Assembly: GCA_023014335.1 (NCBI GenBank)
Contig: JAECYW010000014.1
Location: 1,736,001-1,800,000 of the forward strand
From: Galerina marginata
Lineage: Eukaryota; Basidiomycota; Agaricomycetes; Agaricales; Galerinaceae
Direction of reading: 5' to 3'
DNA length: 64,000 nt
How positions within the stretch are numbered: position 1 is the stretch's first letter; the number at the start of each line of letters is the position of its first letter. The position numbers and the translations under genes were made by a program. Shown in pieces: positions 1 to 11,000 of the stretch. The notes below the pieces were generated by a model. That model ran no database searches. It was not told the origin of the DNA and was given only the letters and a program-made list of their open reading frames with translations.

Positions 1-703
1 ACGACCCGGAGGCGTTCGCTCGGCGAAGCAGGTAGTGCGGTGGCGGTTCGTGTGGACGTGGCCCCAGCGGGTCGAGGGCAAGCCCTGATGCAACGAGGGG
101 GGGAGCTGGAGGGCGAATCGTCGGTCGAGCAGGACAACAACAAGGAGGAGTGGCTATGGTGGGTGGTCAGGGGCTGCGTTGGCTGGGTGAGGCTGTTGGA
201 ACTTACCTGGCACTTCTAGGCCGCATCCCCACTCCTTACAATTTGCCCCCGGCCAGTCAAACGCCGTGACGTGGCCGTCTCGACACGGCGACGGTTGTGG
301 ACGGTGGGTCGGCGTTCATTCGACGAAGCACATGCAGTGCTGTGGCGGTTGGTGTCGACGTAGCGCCAGCGGGTCGAGAGCGAGCGGAGGGCAAACGAAC
401 GCCGGCGACGTGGCGATGGCGATGGGCGGAGTCAACGTGGCGCCGGCGGGTCGAAGGCGAGCCGTAAGGCGAATGGAGGTGGGGTAGAAGGCGGAACGTC
501 GGTCGAGCAGCCGCGAGCTCGACAACGACAGGGAGGAAGGAAGGGGAGGGAGGAAGGAGGGATGGGAGGAGGTGGAGGTGGTGAAGGTGGGAGGTCAACC
601 GTTGCATCAACGGTTGACGCATTGGGAAGATCGGCAAATGCCGATTTGGCCTAAGCCGCGCGTACGAATCAGTGAGCCGGCGGAACGGCCAAAATTCCGA
701 GGG

Positions 704-770
704 CTATGACGCACGCCAAGATCAAAAACGACCTTAGTCGACCCTCTTTTGATCTCGGCGTGCGTCATAG
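704..770. repeat. 67-bp imperfect hairpin
   Basis: Two arms of about 24 bases starting CTATGACGCACGCC are complementary with one mismatch and enclose a short spacer containing AGTCGACC. The flanks (CCGAGGG on the left, the complement of CCGAGGACTT on the right) extend the symmetry imperfectly. It lies beside another palindrome at 783-806. Confidence 0.8.
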
Positions 771-782
771 AAGTCCTCGGGC

Positions 783-806
783 CACGCTCGATCATGATCG
801 AGCGTG
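783..806. repeat. 24-bp perfect palindrome
   Basis: The sequence reads identically on both strands around the centre ATCATGAT (arms CACGCTCGATCA). A third small hairpin (CCGATG / CATCGG) lies near 850-868, so three inverted repeats fall within 170 bp. Confidence 0.85.
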
Positions 807-2330
807 TGAGGCTGTGTGCAGTCCGTGCGCGCACCTCGGCGTCCCGGTATCCGATGTATTTGTCATCGGAATGACGTGGACGCATTCCATTTTGTTCCAT
901 GACTTTCCTTCCCCTCCCTTCTCCCTCCGTACGACTATTGGACGCCGGGTGCGAAGTAACGCGAGGGGAGACCCTTTAGAGGGAGACCCACTAGGTGAGT
1001 ACCTTGTACGGTACTTCTTTTCATCACGCTGACTCACTCGCATCTCCAATGCGACTTCGTAGGTCCCGCAGCGCCTCTCGCGTTACACCATCGCCCTCAC
1101 AGCGGTGTTGGCCTGAGTTTCCACGCGGCGCCTTCGAGACTCAGACTCGAACGCGTCTGTCTTCCCCTCCCTTCAACATGCGCCATCCGGGAGGTGGGCC
1201 CCCTGGCGCCATTGCCCCTTGAATGTCTTCGCCACGAAGGCGACATTCGCTTTGCTTGTCACCACACCCGTCGGCCACCACCGTGGCGCTTCACCAAGCT
1301 TTCGAACGTCGCCCTCGTGCGACGTTCACCTTGCTCCGCATCTCGCCTTCGCCATTCCCCCGTACGCTCGTTGACGTTCGTCTCACCCGCACCCGCCCGG
1401 CCCCACCGTCGGCTTCGCGACTGCCTCTCGAACTCCCGGCCCCGCCTTGCCCGCCCTCCAGCCTGCGCCATCCAAGAGACCGGCTCTGTGGCCCCATTAC
1501 CCCGAGTCCTCCGCCCACCCCGCCTACTTACATTATCGGCATCACCCACACCTCCAGCTTGCCAGCCACCATTCGGAACCCGAACACCACCACGAACGAC
1601 ATATTCGCTGGCTGACGGCGATGTTCGCCTCGGCATCCGCACCCGCTCTCTCCACGCTGTCTGCCGTCAGCATCACCATCGCAGGGACCTCGCCGCGATG
1701 GCTTTCTCGATCATTCCATCCGCCAGCCGCCCCATCGAAACGCGAACATCACCATGAGATGTTCGCCTCACGTTGCATCTACTCCCGCTCACACATCCAT
1801 CCACCATTCGTGTCACCAACGCCCAGACCGCTTCACCAACGTCAGGACGTCGTGGTGACGTCCTGCCTTGCTTTTCATCTTGCCCCCACCTTGACCCCAT
1901 TCAAGGCTCCCTGCTCCGTTTGTCGGCGTCATCAACTGCCACCCTTTTCACCCCGCCAGCCGCCCAATCGAAACGCGAACATCACTACGAGATGTTCGGC
2001 TCGCTCCGCATCCGTTTCCACTCTCCCGCCTTCCATCCACCGTTTATATCATCAACGCCTGGACCGCATCACCAACGGCTGAATGTCGCCATTGACAATG
2101 GCGACATTCACCTTGCCTGATGCCATTCAAAGCTCGGCGACGATCGCCTCGCTCTGCTCTGTTCGTCGGCGTCATCAATTGTCGCGCTTATCACCCCGCT
2201 CCCCAATCGAAATGCAAACGTCACTCGCCTTGGTTTGCATCTGCTACCAGTCTCCCGCCTCTGTTCACCATCATTGCCTGGACCTCTTCACCAAGCCCAG
2301 GATTGGCAACGTTCACGGTACCCTGCTTAT

Positions 2331-2877
2331 TTATTTAGTTTGTTTTTGCACTTGCTTCTTCTGTAGATCTTTTGACTGTAAATTATATACTTTTACCTAT
2401 TAATTATTCAGTTGAAATAATAAGTTACGGATTAAATGCTTTCCACCTCCGAGACTGAGAGAGTCATGAATAATATTAGATAAGCAGTCATGTGCAACTG
2501 CCTGAGTCATTTCTAATCTGCCACATCACACTCTTGCTTTCCACCTTCATTATCCTTCTGACCAGCCCTCTTGTTTCATTCAACTTCAACTCTTGTAGGT
2601 CATTGTCTGCCACTATTTGCTAAACATTGTGACTCACTTACTGGTTAGCAACAATATTCAGGCTTTCTTCTTGATATTCAGTGTTTTATTGCTTTGCTCT
2701 TTGCAATAGTGAGACAGCCTCCTCTTCCTGCCCTGCTATTGTAGACTAATCAGTTTTGATTTCAAAGATTTGAGGCATTTTGTTATATCTTAGCTGATTG
2801 CCTGGTTTCTGGTGATTGGAATCGATCCAGTTGGCAGATAACCAGCTTAGGTGCTGCTGGAGTTATTGAACTCTGCT
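2331..2877. other. AT-rich spacer
   Basis: No gene or domain is seen. Near its right end it holds a 33-bp sequence (2806-2838) that recurs with one mismatch beyond the following mobile element, at 4195-4227. Confidence 0.5.
2806..2838 (+). repeat. 33-bp direct repeat, left copy
   Basis: It begins TTTCTGGTGATTGG and ends TTGGCAGA. The partner at 4195-4227 differs at one base. The copies bracket element E1 but do not touch its ends (39 bp and 21 bp away), so they are not a simple target duplication of E1. Confidence 0.8.
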
Positions 2878-4173
2878 TTACAAGTTCTTACGTAGTAAAA
2901 GAACTTGTTTTCCGGCCTGCATAGCAGGCAGAAATGGTTTCTAACGCAATGGTTGGAAATTCTCCCACTGCTATAGTGACCCTGCATGGTTTCTGTATCT
3001 CAGCCATTACTGGGCCAATTTTTATGATCTTGGTACCAAAAAAATCGTAAAAATCAGGGCTTTCATGTGGCATGTGTATCCAGGGTTGATTAGGTCATGT
3101 GACCTGTTCACACGACCCAAAAAGTGTAAATTTGTGTGAATTTACACTTAAAACAGATTTCAGTGAGCTAGATATGCTAAAATGTGTTGCCCAGACAAAT
3201 CTAGAATAATGTACAAATATTTACATATGTTTTGCAATGATGTCATGGTGTCCAAATCTGGCAAACAGTCAGCTCAACTTGGTGAAAATCCGAAAATTGG
3301 TGGTAAACTGACTGGATAACCCATAAAAGGCACACTAAACATTGCAAAACATGACCAAATAACATGAAAATAATGTTCTAGAACCTTACATAATCAAACT
3401 CACAGCAGGACTTTGTGCAATTGCCTTGGATTTGGTAATGCACCAACTTGGACAAAAATATTCTCAGGGATATGTCATGTGATATGTGCGCACAGACCAC
3501 CTGTTAGGTAAAAAAAAGATTATCAGTATTTTTATTTTATTTTATTGCCTGTAAAATCTCTCAATATAGCTTATTTACTGTGTTTTCAACAATATTCCGC
3601 ATTTGGTAAGTCACATAAAGATGTGACAATACATATGTGACACCATCTTTTAGCCCTGATTTTTCTGATAATTACACACTTTGTTTCAAGGCAATCCGAT
3701 AAAAGCTAAGTGACGTAAGAATTAATCTTGTTACAAGTTCTTATTGTAGTCAATTAATTAATCTTGTTACAAGTTCTTACGTAGTAAAAGAACTTGTTTT
3801 CCGGCCTGCATAGCAGGCAGAAATGGTTTCTAACGCAATGGTTGGAAATTCTCCCACTGCTATAGTGACCCTGCATGGTTTCTGTATCTCAGCCATTACT
3901 GGGCCAATTTTTATGATCTTGGTACCAAAAAAATCGTAAAAATCAGGGCCTTCCTGGTCACGTGACCAGGCCGTTTTAGGCTTGTTAGATTCGCCTTGTT
4001 TTTCTGCTTTTTTTGAGTATAAGATCATCCCAATCGGTTCAGATTTGAGTGGACTACATGTTATTTACATATTTAATATGTATTTGTTTAATAACAGTGT
4101 AAGTCTTCAGGCACTGCCTCACCCCAAAGTAAGAACTTGTTTTTGCCATGCGCAGCAATGGCCTCTGACCAAG
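2878..4173 (+). mobile_element. E-family element copy E1 (one 881-type unit plus 3' part)
   Basis: Non-autonomous element of about 1.3 kb. The 5' end is TTACAAGTTCTTACG, followed by a hairpin with arms CAAGTTCTT / AAGAACTTG and a second hairpin GCCTGC-ATA-GCAGGC. The 5' end recurs at about 3766, so the copy is one long unit plus a shorter terminal unit. The 3' end carries the hairpin GCCAT / ATGGC, then CTCTGACCAAG. It is flanked by T on both sides with no evident target duplication. It contains an 18-bp palindrome CCTGGTCACGTGACCAGG at 3953-3970. No protein of credible length is encoded. Confidence 0.8.
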
Positions 4174-4194
4174 TTCATTGCTTACTGCTTTGAT

Positions 4195-4227
4195 TTTCTG
4201 GTGATTGGAATCGATCCATTTGGCAGA
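4195..4227 (+). repeat. 33-bp direct repeat, right copy
   Basis: Partner of 2806-2838 with a single G/T difference. It may mark an older duplication or another element's end into which E1 inserted. Confidence 0.75.
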
Positions 4228-4268
4228 AAATTGAGGTGGTTGAGTTTCTGAAGTGGCTTAAAATTAAA

Positions 4269-6785
4269 ATGGCATCTCCAATGTCAACCGAGTAAGTTTT
4301 CATGCTTTCAATCAATTTCAAGCCGACGTTTAAAATTCAAATCACAGACATCTCAAGGCTGGTTTTTGCCTAATTGATGGCAATTGGTACTTTTCACCAA
4401 ATTCCTCTCGGAAACCCCAGCTGCCAACATCTAACCCAAATAGCGATAATCTAATTCAAAATGATTCACCGCTATCAGTCTTTCAGAATCCACAGTGGTG
4501 GAATCTTGCTTGGGGCTGGCAATCATTTGTTCCCCTCAAGTATGATTTTGATGATGAATTGTCAAAAATGCTTCGCTATATACCGCGTTGCGATTTCGAT
4601 GAGTCAAAAGGCTATTTTATGCCTTATGATATTGCAGTTCAATGGTCACAGCTTGAAAGTGATCTGTATGCGACTGTTATAGCTCTCAAAGGTTATTATA
4701 CTGCACCATCTTTTATGCCGCGTGCTCCTCGTGCTGCTGGATATTTGCGAGCATTCAAATATCATTCAACGTGTACAAAAGCTATGTACCGATCAAGAGA
4801 CTGGTTTCAAATCTGGCTAGGCTACTTGTTTTACATAATTGCATCAGCAAATAGTGATGAGCTCGGATCTGAACAATATGCTTTACGGGCAAAACTTGAT
4901 TGGTATTCATATTTGAAGCAAGAAGGCTTTAATCTTCATTGGCTTGATGTTCTCTATACATCGTCAATATCCTCAAGGGCTGTACCACGAGCAGGCATCT
5001 TTATCAAATTACCAAATGACAGTCTTTATCAGCCCTCACCACACTGGTTCATATTGAACAATATTGAGGTATGGTATCCATGGGGTCCAGAACAGATGAA
5101 AATTGAACATATTCAACACTATGGACCGCAAATTGATCACAATCAAGAGTCGACAACTGTTTTTGAAATTCCTTACCCTCAACTTGTTCCACATGATGCA
5201 GAAAAGCCTTGGGAGCAATTCTTTGCTACTCGCAATCTCCGAAATGCTCACCAGAGTTTGTTCGAGAATGACTTTGAGAAGCAATGCCGAAAACATCGTA
5301 TCGATAATCCTCCCTCAACAGCCAAGGTTTTTGTTTGGGAACGTGATTATAATAATCGCATTGTTCGTCAAGTTGTTCCAGTCAATCAACGAGAAATGAT
5401 ACGACAACATGGCCGATATAATAATTCGTATTATGATTCTTTCACCAATGAATGGGACTACTTTGATGAGTTCTTCGAGGATGATATCTCTACACCGGAT
5501 GACTTAGATAACGGCACCTGTTTCTATGAGCTAAATGAAGATATTGATCCAATGCCTATTGCTGAAAAAATTGAAGTTCCTACTGAACTACACAACTCTG
5601 GATATTATTTTCAAAGATATGAAGGCAGCATCGATGAAATCATAAATACTTTGAAGTTGTATTTTGGATATACACAACCAAAGCGAGAATATAGGGAACT
5701 TCCTGTTTCTGATGAAAAAAAAATTAAAAAATTTCTTCGTATCCTGGGTATCCCAATCAAAATAATTTCAGACGGTGTATTCAAGGAACAGGAGATCAAA
5801 GAAGCTGTTGATTTTGTTTTCCGCTTAGCTGAAGATAATGTACACAAAGAAGAGTGGGACTTAGGAACGTCTGTGACTCAAGGTTTAATTGTCCATCCAA
5901 GACTCAAATATCTCCGGGTTATGCATATTCCTATTCCTGATACTTCAGACTATCAGACATTTTTTATGTTTGATTTCAAAGACAAAGCAACGGTTAAATG
6001 GAATTTAACTGTTTATTCTGCTTATCATGCAATGATAATATGCCGACTTGATCCAAATATGAATGAACAAGACATCGCACTTTTTCTTTTGGGAAATGGT
6101 ATGCTTTTCCGAACATTTCGACTGAAATCAACTCTGGAGTACAAAGAGGATCGGTATACTCCTCCAGCGGTGCCTACCACTGAAAGCAAAAGAAAATTTG
6201 AATATGAAGACTACCAGTCGAGTATTCAAAGAGCACATGCTGTTTTAGCCCATAATCCTCGTGGTCGTGCAGCTTTAATGGAGGGAGGCTATCTTTGGCG
6301 AATTGCACTAGACAATATTAGTTTTGAGACAGTCTTGGCTGGGCCACTGTATTATACAGTAAATTCCCTCTACTTTCGTGTGCCAAACTGTCCTGAAGAG
6401 GAATACGTTGATGATGTCTTGCCTGAAGATGAGGGGAAAACAGTACTAGGTGAATACATTGTTAAAGGTATATCTATGAACTTATACTTTCAATTATTTT
6501 ATCTAACAATCATTATTAGAACCAGGTCAACATGACATGATCATGTCTTGGTATCCTCCTGAGAATGTCCAGCACAAAGCTGGTGATAACCATTGCCGGT
6601 GGACAGCTATTGCTGAGGATCTTTTCCAAGACAGACATAATAAGATCAAAACCAACCCTGTGCCATTCCGAAGAAAGACTTGGACTGCAAGTAAACGAAG
6701 TGTAAAAAATCATCGCGATGCAATGGATAATCTACATAAGCATTCATATGATTATATTGCAGAAATTCTAAACTTGAAAAAGTAA
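4269..6785 (+). CDS. Helitron-neighbouring protein of unknown function, 3 exons
   Basis: I join exons 4269-4291, 4348-6467 and 6520-6785. The introns are 56 and 52 nt with GTAAGT and GTATAT donors and AG acceptors, giving 802 residues. The frame stays open across both joins, and the ATG at 4269 is the first in frame. The protein has a WYPWGP motif near residue 250, many aromatic residues, and an acidic stretch (DYFDEFFEDD) in the middle. The C-terminal exon ends in a basic helix-like segment. Proteins with a 'VWYPWG' motif recur as uncharacterised families in Agaricomycete genomes (from memory, not searched). It lies 1.2 kb upstream of the Helitron replicase on the same strand, so it may be a Helitron companion gene or a captured host gene. 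No enzymatic motif was recognised. Confidence 0.75.
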
Positions 6786-8009
6786 ACAAGTTGTTACATA
6801 TTGAATGTCTGCTACCTGTATCAATATCAATTAAATTTTGTGTCTATTAATATGTCAAATCTTTGAGTTTTCTGATGTTCTGTCTTAGCGTAGATAGATA
6901 TGCTTTGAATCAGTGAAACTAATAAAAGACAACAGTGCTGAATTAAATTTAATCTGAATTTACTCTTCAAAATTCTATACGTACACCAACTATCTATGCA
7001 CTTTGAGTAATTGAAAGTCCAGTCCTGCTCAGTCTTTGATCGGTCTGGAGCCTAGATCAAGACCGAAACCAGTTTGTATTAGTTCCAAAACTGCTAAAGA
7101 CCACCGTTTTCTTGGACCACTCCTAGACCAAATAATATATATTTATTTAAGACAAAAATTAGTAGACTCGGCAGCACAGCTTGGTCTTTTCTGGTCCTGG
7201 TACGATCTTGGTTCAGTCTTCTTGTGGTCTTAAAATCAAACTTCCAAACACTATGTACTTTACTAGTGTGGATTTGTATACGTGTGACAATCACTGATGT
7301 GTGACCATTGGGTTGAAATCAAGGAAGCAATATGTTTATCAATCATGTGACTCTGACTGTTTGTTTTTATTATGTACCAGAATCAACAAACACGTCACAA
7401 ATGGTTCATTTTCAACTTGTGCTTCTCCTTTCACTCTTTTATATCACAATCCACATAAAAGATGCTTGTGCTCTCTTACACAATTGCAGCAATAGTTCTG
7501 ATCACATCCTTGTCTCATGGCTACTCTCGGAGTAATGGTTCACTGAAGAACCTGTATCACCAAGACATATATTCTGGTGCGTCTCTTTTGAACTTGATAT
7601 TAGATACAGCACTCTTATAGCCAAATACAGATTATCAAACACTTTTTTCTACTTACCAGAACTACTCAATCACTACCTTGTCTCTATTAAAGGCTGAAGA
7701 TAACTCAATTCATCTTGATCGGCGAGGGATATGTACTTTTGGTATGCACAACTTGAATGTTGTGGTATATATGGTGCATTTAGATCTAAATAAAGGTCAT
7801 CAATCCCTCTCTCTATGTTTAGACTGCAATCACTCAAGTTCAACATCGCACATATCAGAAGCTGAAAAAAACTTGAATGATTTTAATCAACAAGACGTAC
7901 ATTCTTTTGGTACGTACCATTTACCTTGGTGGTATAGGCAACATTCTTATCTATAAATACAGTCTCTCAATTATCATCATTATCGTTATGCTGCAAGTAC
8001 TCAACTACT
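6786..8009. other. Spacer between companion gene and Helitron replicase
   Basis: AT-rich. Between about 7021 and 7250 it is rich in GGTCT and AGACC words that could pair as a weak inverted repeat. An open frame at 7678-7956 has no recognisable domain and could at most be an upstream exon. TATAAATA at about 7955 lies roughly 50 bp before the Helitron ATG and could serve as a TATA-like element. Confidence 0.35.
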
Positions 8010-11000
8010 ATGCTAGCTGAGTTAATATCATCAGAGTTAGAGGCTGAAAACAGCTTGATTAAGTTTGCTATTGAGTTTAAAGTGATAAATGATTTGAATA
8101 CCAGCATATTTGATTATAAAATGTTAAACAATATTATTTTAAATCCTCTATTGTCAGCTTACAAGAGTTCAAAGCGAATTATATTGACAAACAATATTCA
8201 AATATCAAAAATCAGAGTATCAACTAGCAATTTTAATAAGCGGGCTAAAATATGGCTTGATTTTTATCTGATTGCTTGTCAAGTTTATATTACTTCTCAT
8301 ATCATTCCTGTACAGGTGGATATTCTACAGTTACAATTTATGCAAAATCAAATGCGGACTCATGATTATCACAACAAACTTTGTAATCTTTATATAAACA
8401 TTTCTCTCGGTCATATAAACTGTCCAGAGCTGCTAAAAATATCAATTATATCCCAGTTTATTGTTAAAAGAGCTTTCAATTATTTTGATGATTCATTATC
8501 ATCAATTACATTTTGGTATTGTCGTGAACATGGTGTGTCAAATTATATTGATGGCTGGTTACCAGACTATTTAATACTTTCAAATTCAATCAATATACTT
8601 CCAATCCGGTATGACTTTGTCATAAAAATACCAAGAATCACTAATAACCATTTCATTGGTGGAGGTGAAATAAAACATTTGACATTTTTGGATATTAAAT
8701 CCTACTTACTGGATCAGCATATAAATCAACCAATAGATTTGAATACAAATATACAATATATTAAACACGTATCATATGAGGAGGCCATTTCCTTTGTTGA
8801 TAATAAAGATATGTATGTTTGTCGAATTCCTTTTGAAATGCTGAAAGACATCCTGACTATTAATCAAGCAAAAAAAATTGCAAAACTCCATGGAATTGAT
8901 CGCATTAGCCAGCTTTCCTTATCATCTTTAGTTAACATTTTATCTGCACATATATGTAATTCAAATTGTGCATCATACTGTACAATTTTTGAACAAAAAG
9001 TCATAAAAGCAAGGGTCTATCGATCCAGAATAACTGCAGTAAGACGCAAAGCAAATAATAAGTACTATAAATTTTTAGGACCATCTCAGAAAAAAATTAG
9101 ACAAAAAAAAGACACTGAACGCCGAAAAAAAAACCAAGCTAGTATGAAGAAAAAATCTACAAATTGTGTATTTCCTCCTCGTCCACTAACCAAACGCCTT
9201 ATTCATACTATTGTCAAAGGATTTACTGCAGCATCTGATCCTAAGAATCTTATGGAAGCTGGTTGTACAGTGTGCGGTCAATTAAAACCACTAAAACATC
9301 TGATTTCTAAAGATGATTCCCAAGTAGACTTTAAAGTATTATGTAAGACTGGAGTGAGTAGACAAGAACGCACAACAGCAAAAGATCCTATTGTTGATAT
9401 TAAAGGTCCTATAATTGACTTAAAGTGCTCCAAATTATGTCGGAACTGTCTTTCCTATTTAAAAAAAAAAAAAGTACCACCCGAAGCATTGGCTAATGGT
9501 TTCTGGATTGGTGAAGTTCCTGATGTTTTATCAAACTTGACTTATGTTGAAAAGCTTCTAATTTCTAAGGTTCGTCATAATCGCTGTATTGTTAAAGTTG
9601 CCTCAGGACGATATAAGATGCGAGCAAATGCAATTACCTTTCAGAATCCTATTCCAAAAATATATGATGTTTTGCCTCCTCCACTTGAAGAAGTTGATGA
9701 AGTATTGGCTTTTATTTTTACAGGGCCATGTCGACCAACAAAAGAGGATATTCAGCGTACACCATTACTTGTACGTCGGAACTATGTTGCGAAAGCATTA
9801 AACTGGTTAAAGCTTAATCATATTGATTATGCTGATATTGACATTTCTGAAAAAAACCTTAAACAGTACCCTGAGTCTGATTGCCCAGTTGTAATTGACT
9901 ATCGTGAATCAATTATTAATAAAGACAAAGAAGCCACAAGTGTTCATGATAATGAAGATGAAGATGGTGTTGAATCAGGACCTTGTTCCTTTACTGTACA
10001 AGGTCTAACCGGTGAAGAATTTTCAACCTTGTCAATCGAAGCAATTAAAGCCAGAGCATTAGAACATTTAACAAGTGATGGAAAAATTCTATTTATTGGA
10101 CATTCAAATGACCCATTATCAATATTTAAAAATCCTCAATTATTTCCTTCAATGATGCCATGGCTGTTTCCATATGGATATGGTGGAATTGGTCAAGATT
10201 TAATGCATGGAAAACACTCATCAATTACACAAAAACGTCACTTTTTAATGTATCATGACAAACGTTTTCAGACAGATCCAAATTTTCCATTAATTGCCTT
10301 CAATTATGAACAAATTCAGCAAAGTGCGACTGGAAGTTTTCTTACTGCTGAAAAGTCTTATTTTGAAGAAATTACTAAACGTTTACTGAATATTGACCTT
10401 ACAGTATTATCTGACCTTAGCAAACGTCTTTCATCTGGTGAGCGAGTCAAGCCAGAAAGTGATGCTGAAAAAGACTGTTACCAGCTTATTAGTGATTTGG
10501 ATGCAATTAGTGGTCATGTTAAGGGATCATTGTCAGCAAAAAAACATATGCGTAATGAAATTTGGTCATTGATATCTTATATTGGTGCTCCATCATGGTT
10601 TATCACACTATCACCTGCAGACAACAAACATCCAATCTGCTTATATTTTGCAGATAAAAATATTGAATTTAAACCTGATCTTCATTTACCAGATGAGGCT
10701 TACCGACTTGTTGCAAGCAATCCTGTTGCAGCTGCCCGATTCTTTCATTTTATGTGTACAAATTTTATAAAGCATGTTCTTGGCGTTGACACAAAACATC
10801 CAGGTCTATACGGTACAACAGAAGGCTATTATGGCACTGTGGAACAACAAGGAAGATTGACTTTACATCTTCATCTACTATTATGGATTAAAGGTTCTCT
10901 TTCACCTCAAGAAATTCGGGATCGTATTATGGATAAATCTTCTGACTTTCAAAGAAAAATGGTTGAGTATCTTGAAGCTGTTCATATGGGTGAACCAGTT

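Larger units (their letters stand above)
1..2330. repeat. GC-rich degenerate tandem-repeat region, no convincing gene
   Basis: Open frames here are long only because the DNA is GC-rich; they are rich in Pro, Ser, Arg and His, overlap on both strands and show no recognisable domain. Similar blocks recur. A motif close to CAGCGGGTCGAG appears near 67, 369 and (as CGGCGGGTCGAAG) 445. Between about 1600 and 2300 a block containing a GATGTTCGCCTC-like core followed by a CATCC-rich stretch recurs near 1620, 1756 and 1990, with a more diverged version near 2220, suggesting an old tandem repeat with a unit of roughly 230 bp. It could be a decayed GC-rich satellite or the remains of a GC-rich element. 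Composition changes sharply to AT-rich near 2330. Confidence 0.5.

Noticed and set aside
257..2403. Several overlapping open frames of 70-210 codons
   Set aside because: Expected in GC-rich DNA with few stop codons. Composition is Pro/Ser/Arg/His on both strands, with no splice-supported chain or domain.
2806..4227. The 33-bp repeats as target duplication of E1
   Set aside because: They do not abut the element ends, and other E copies show no duplication.
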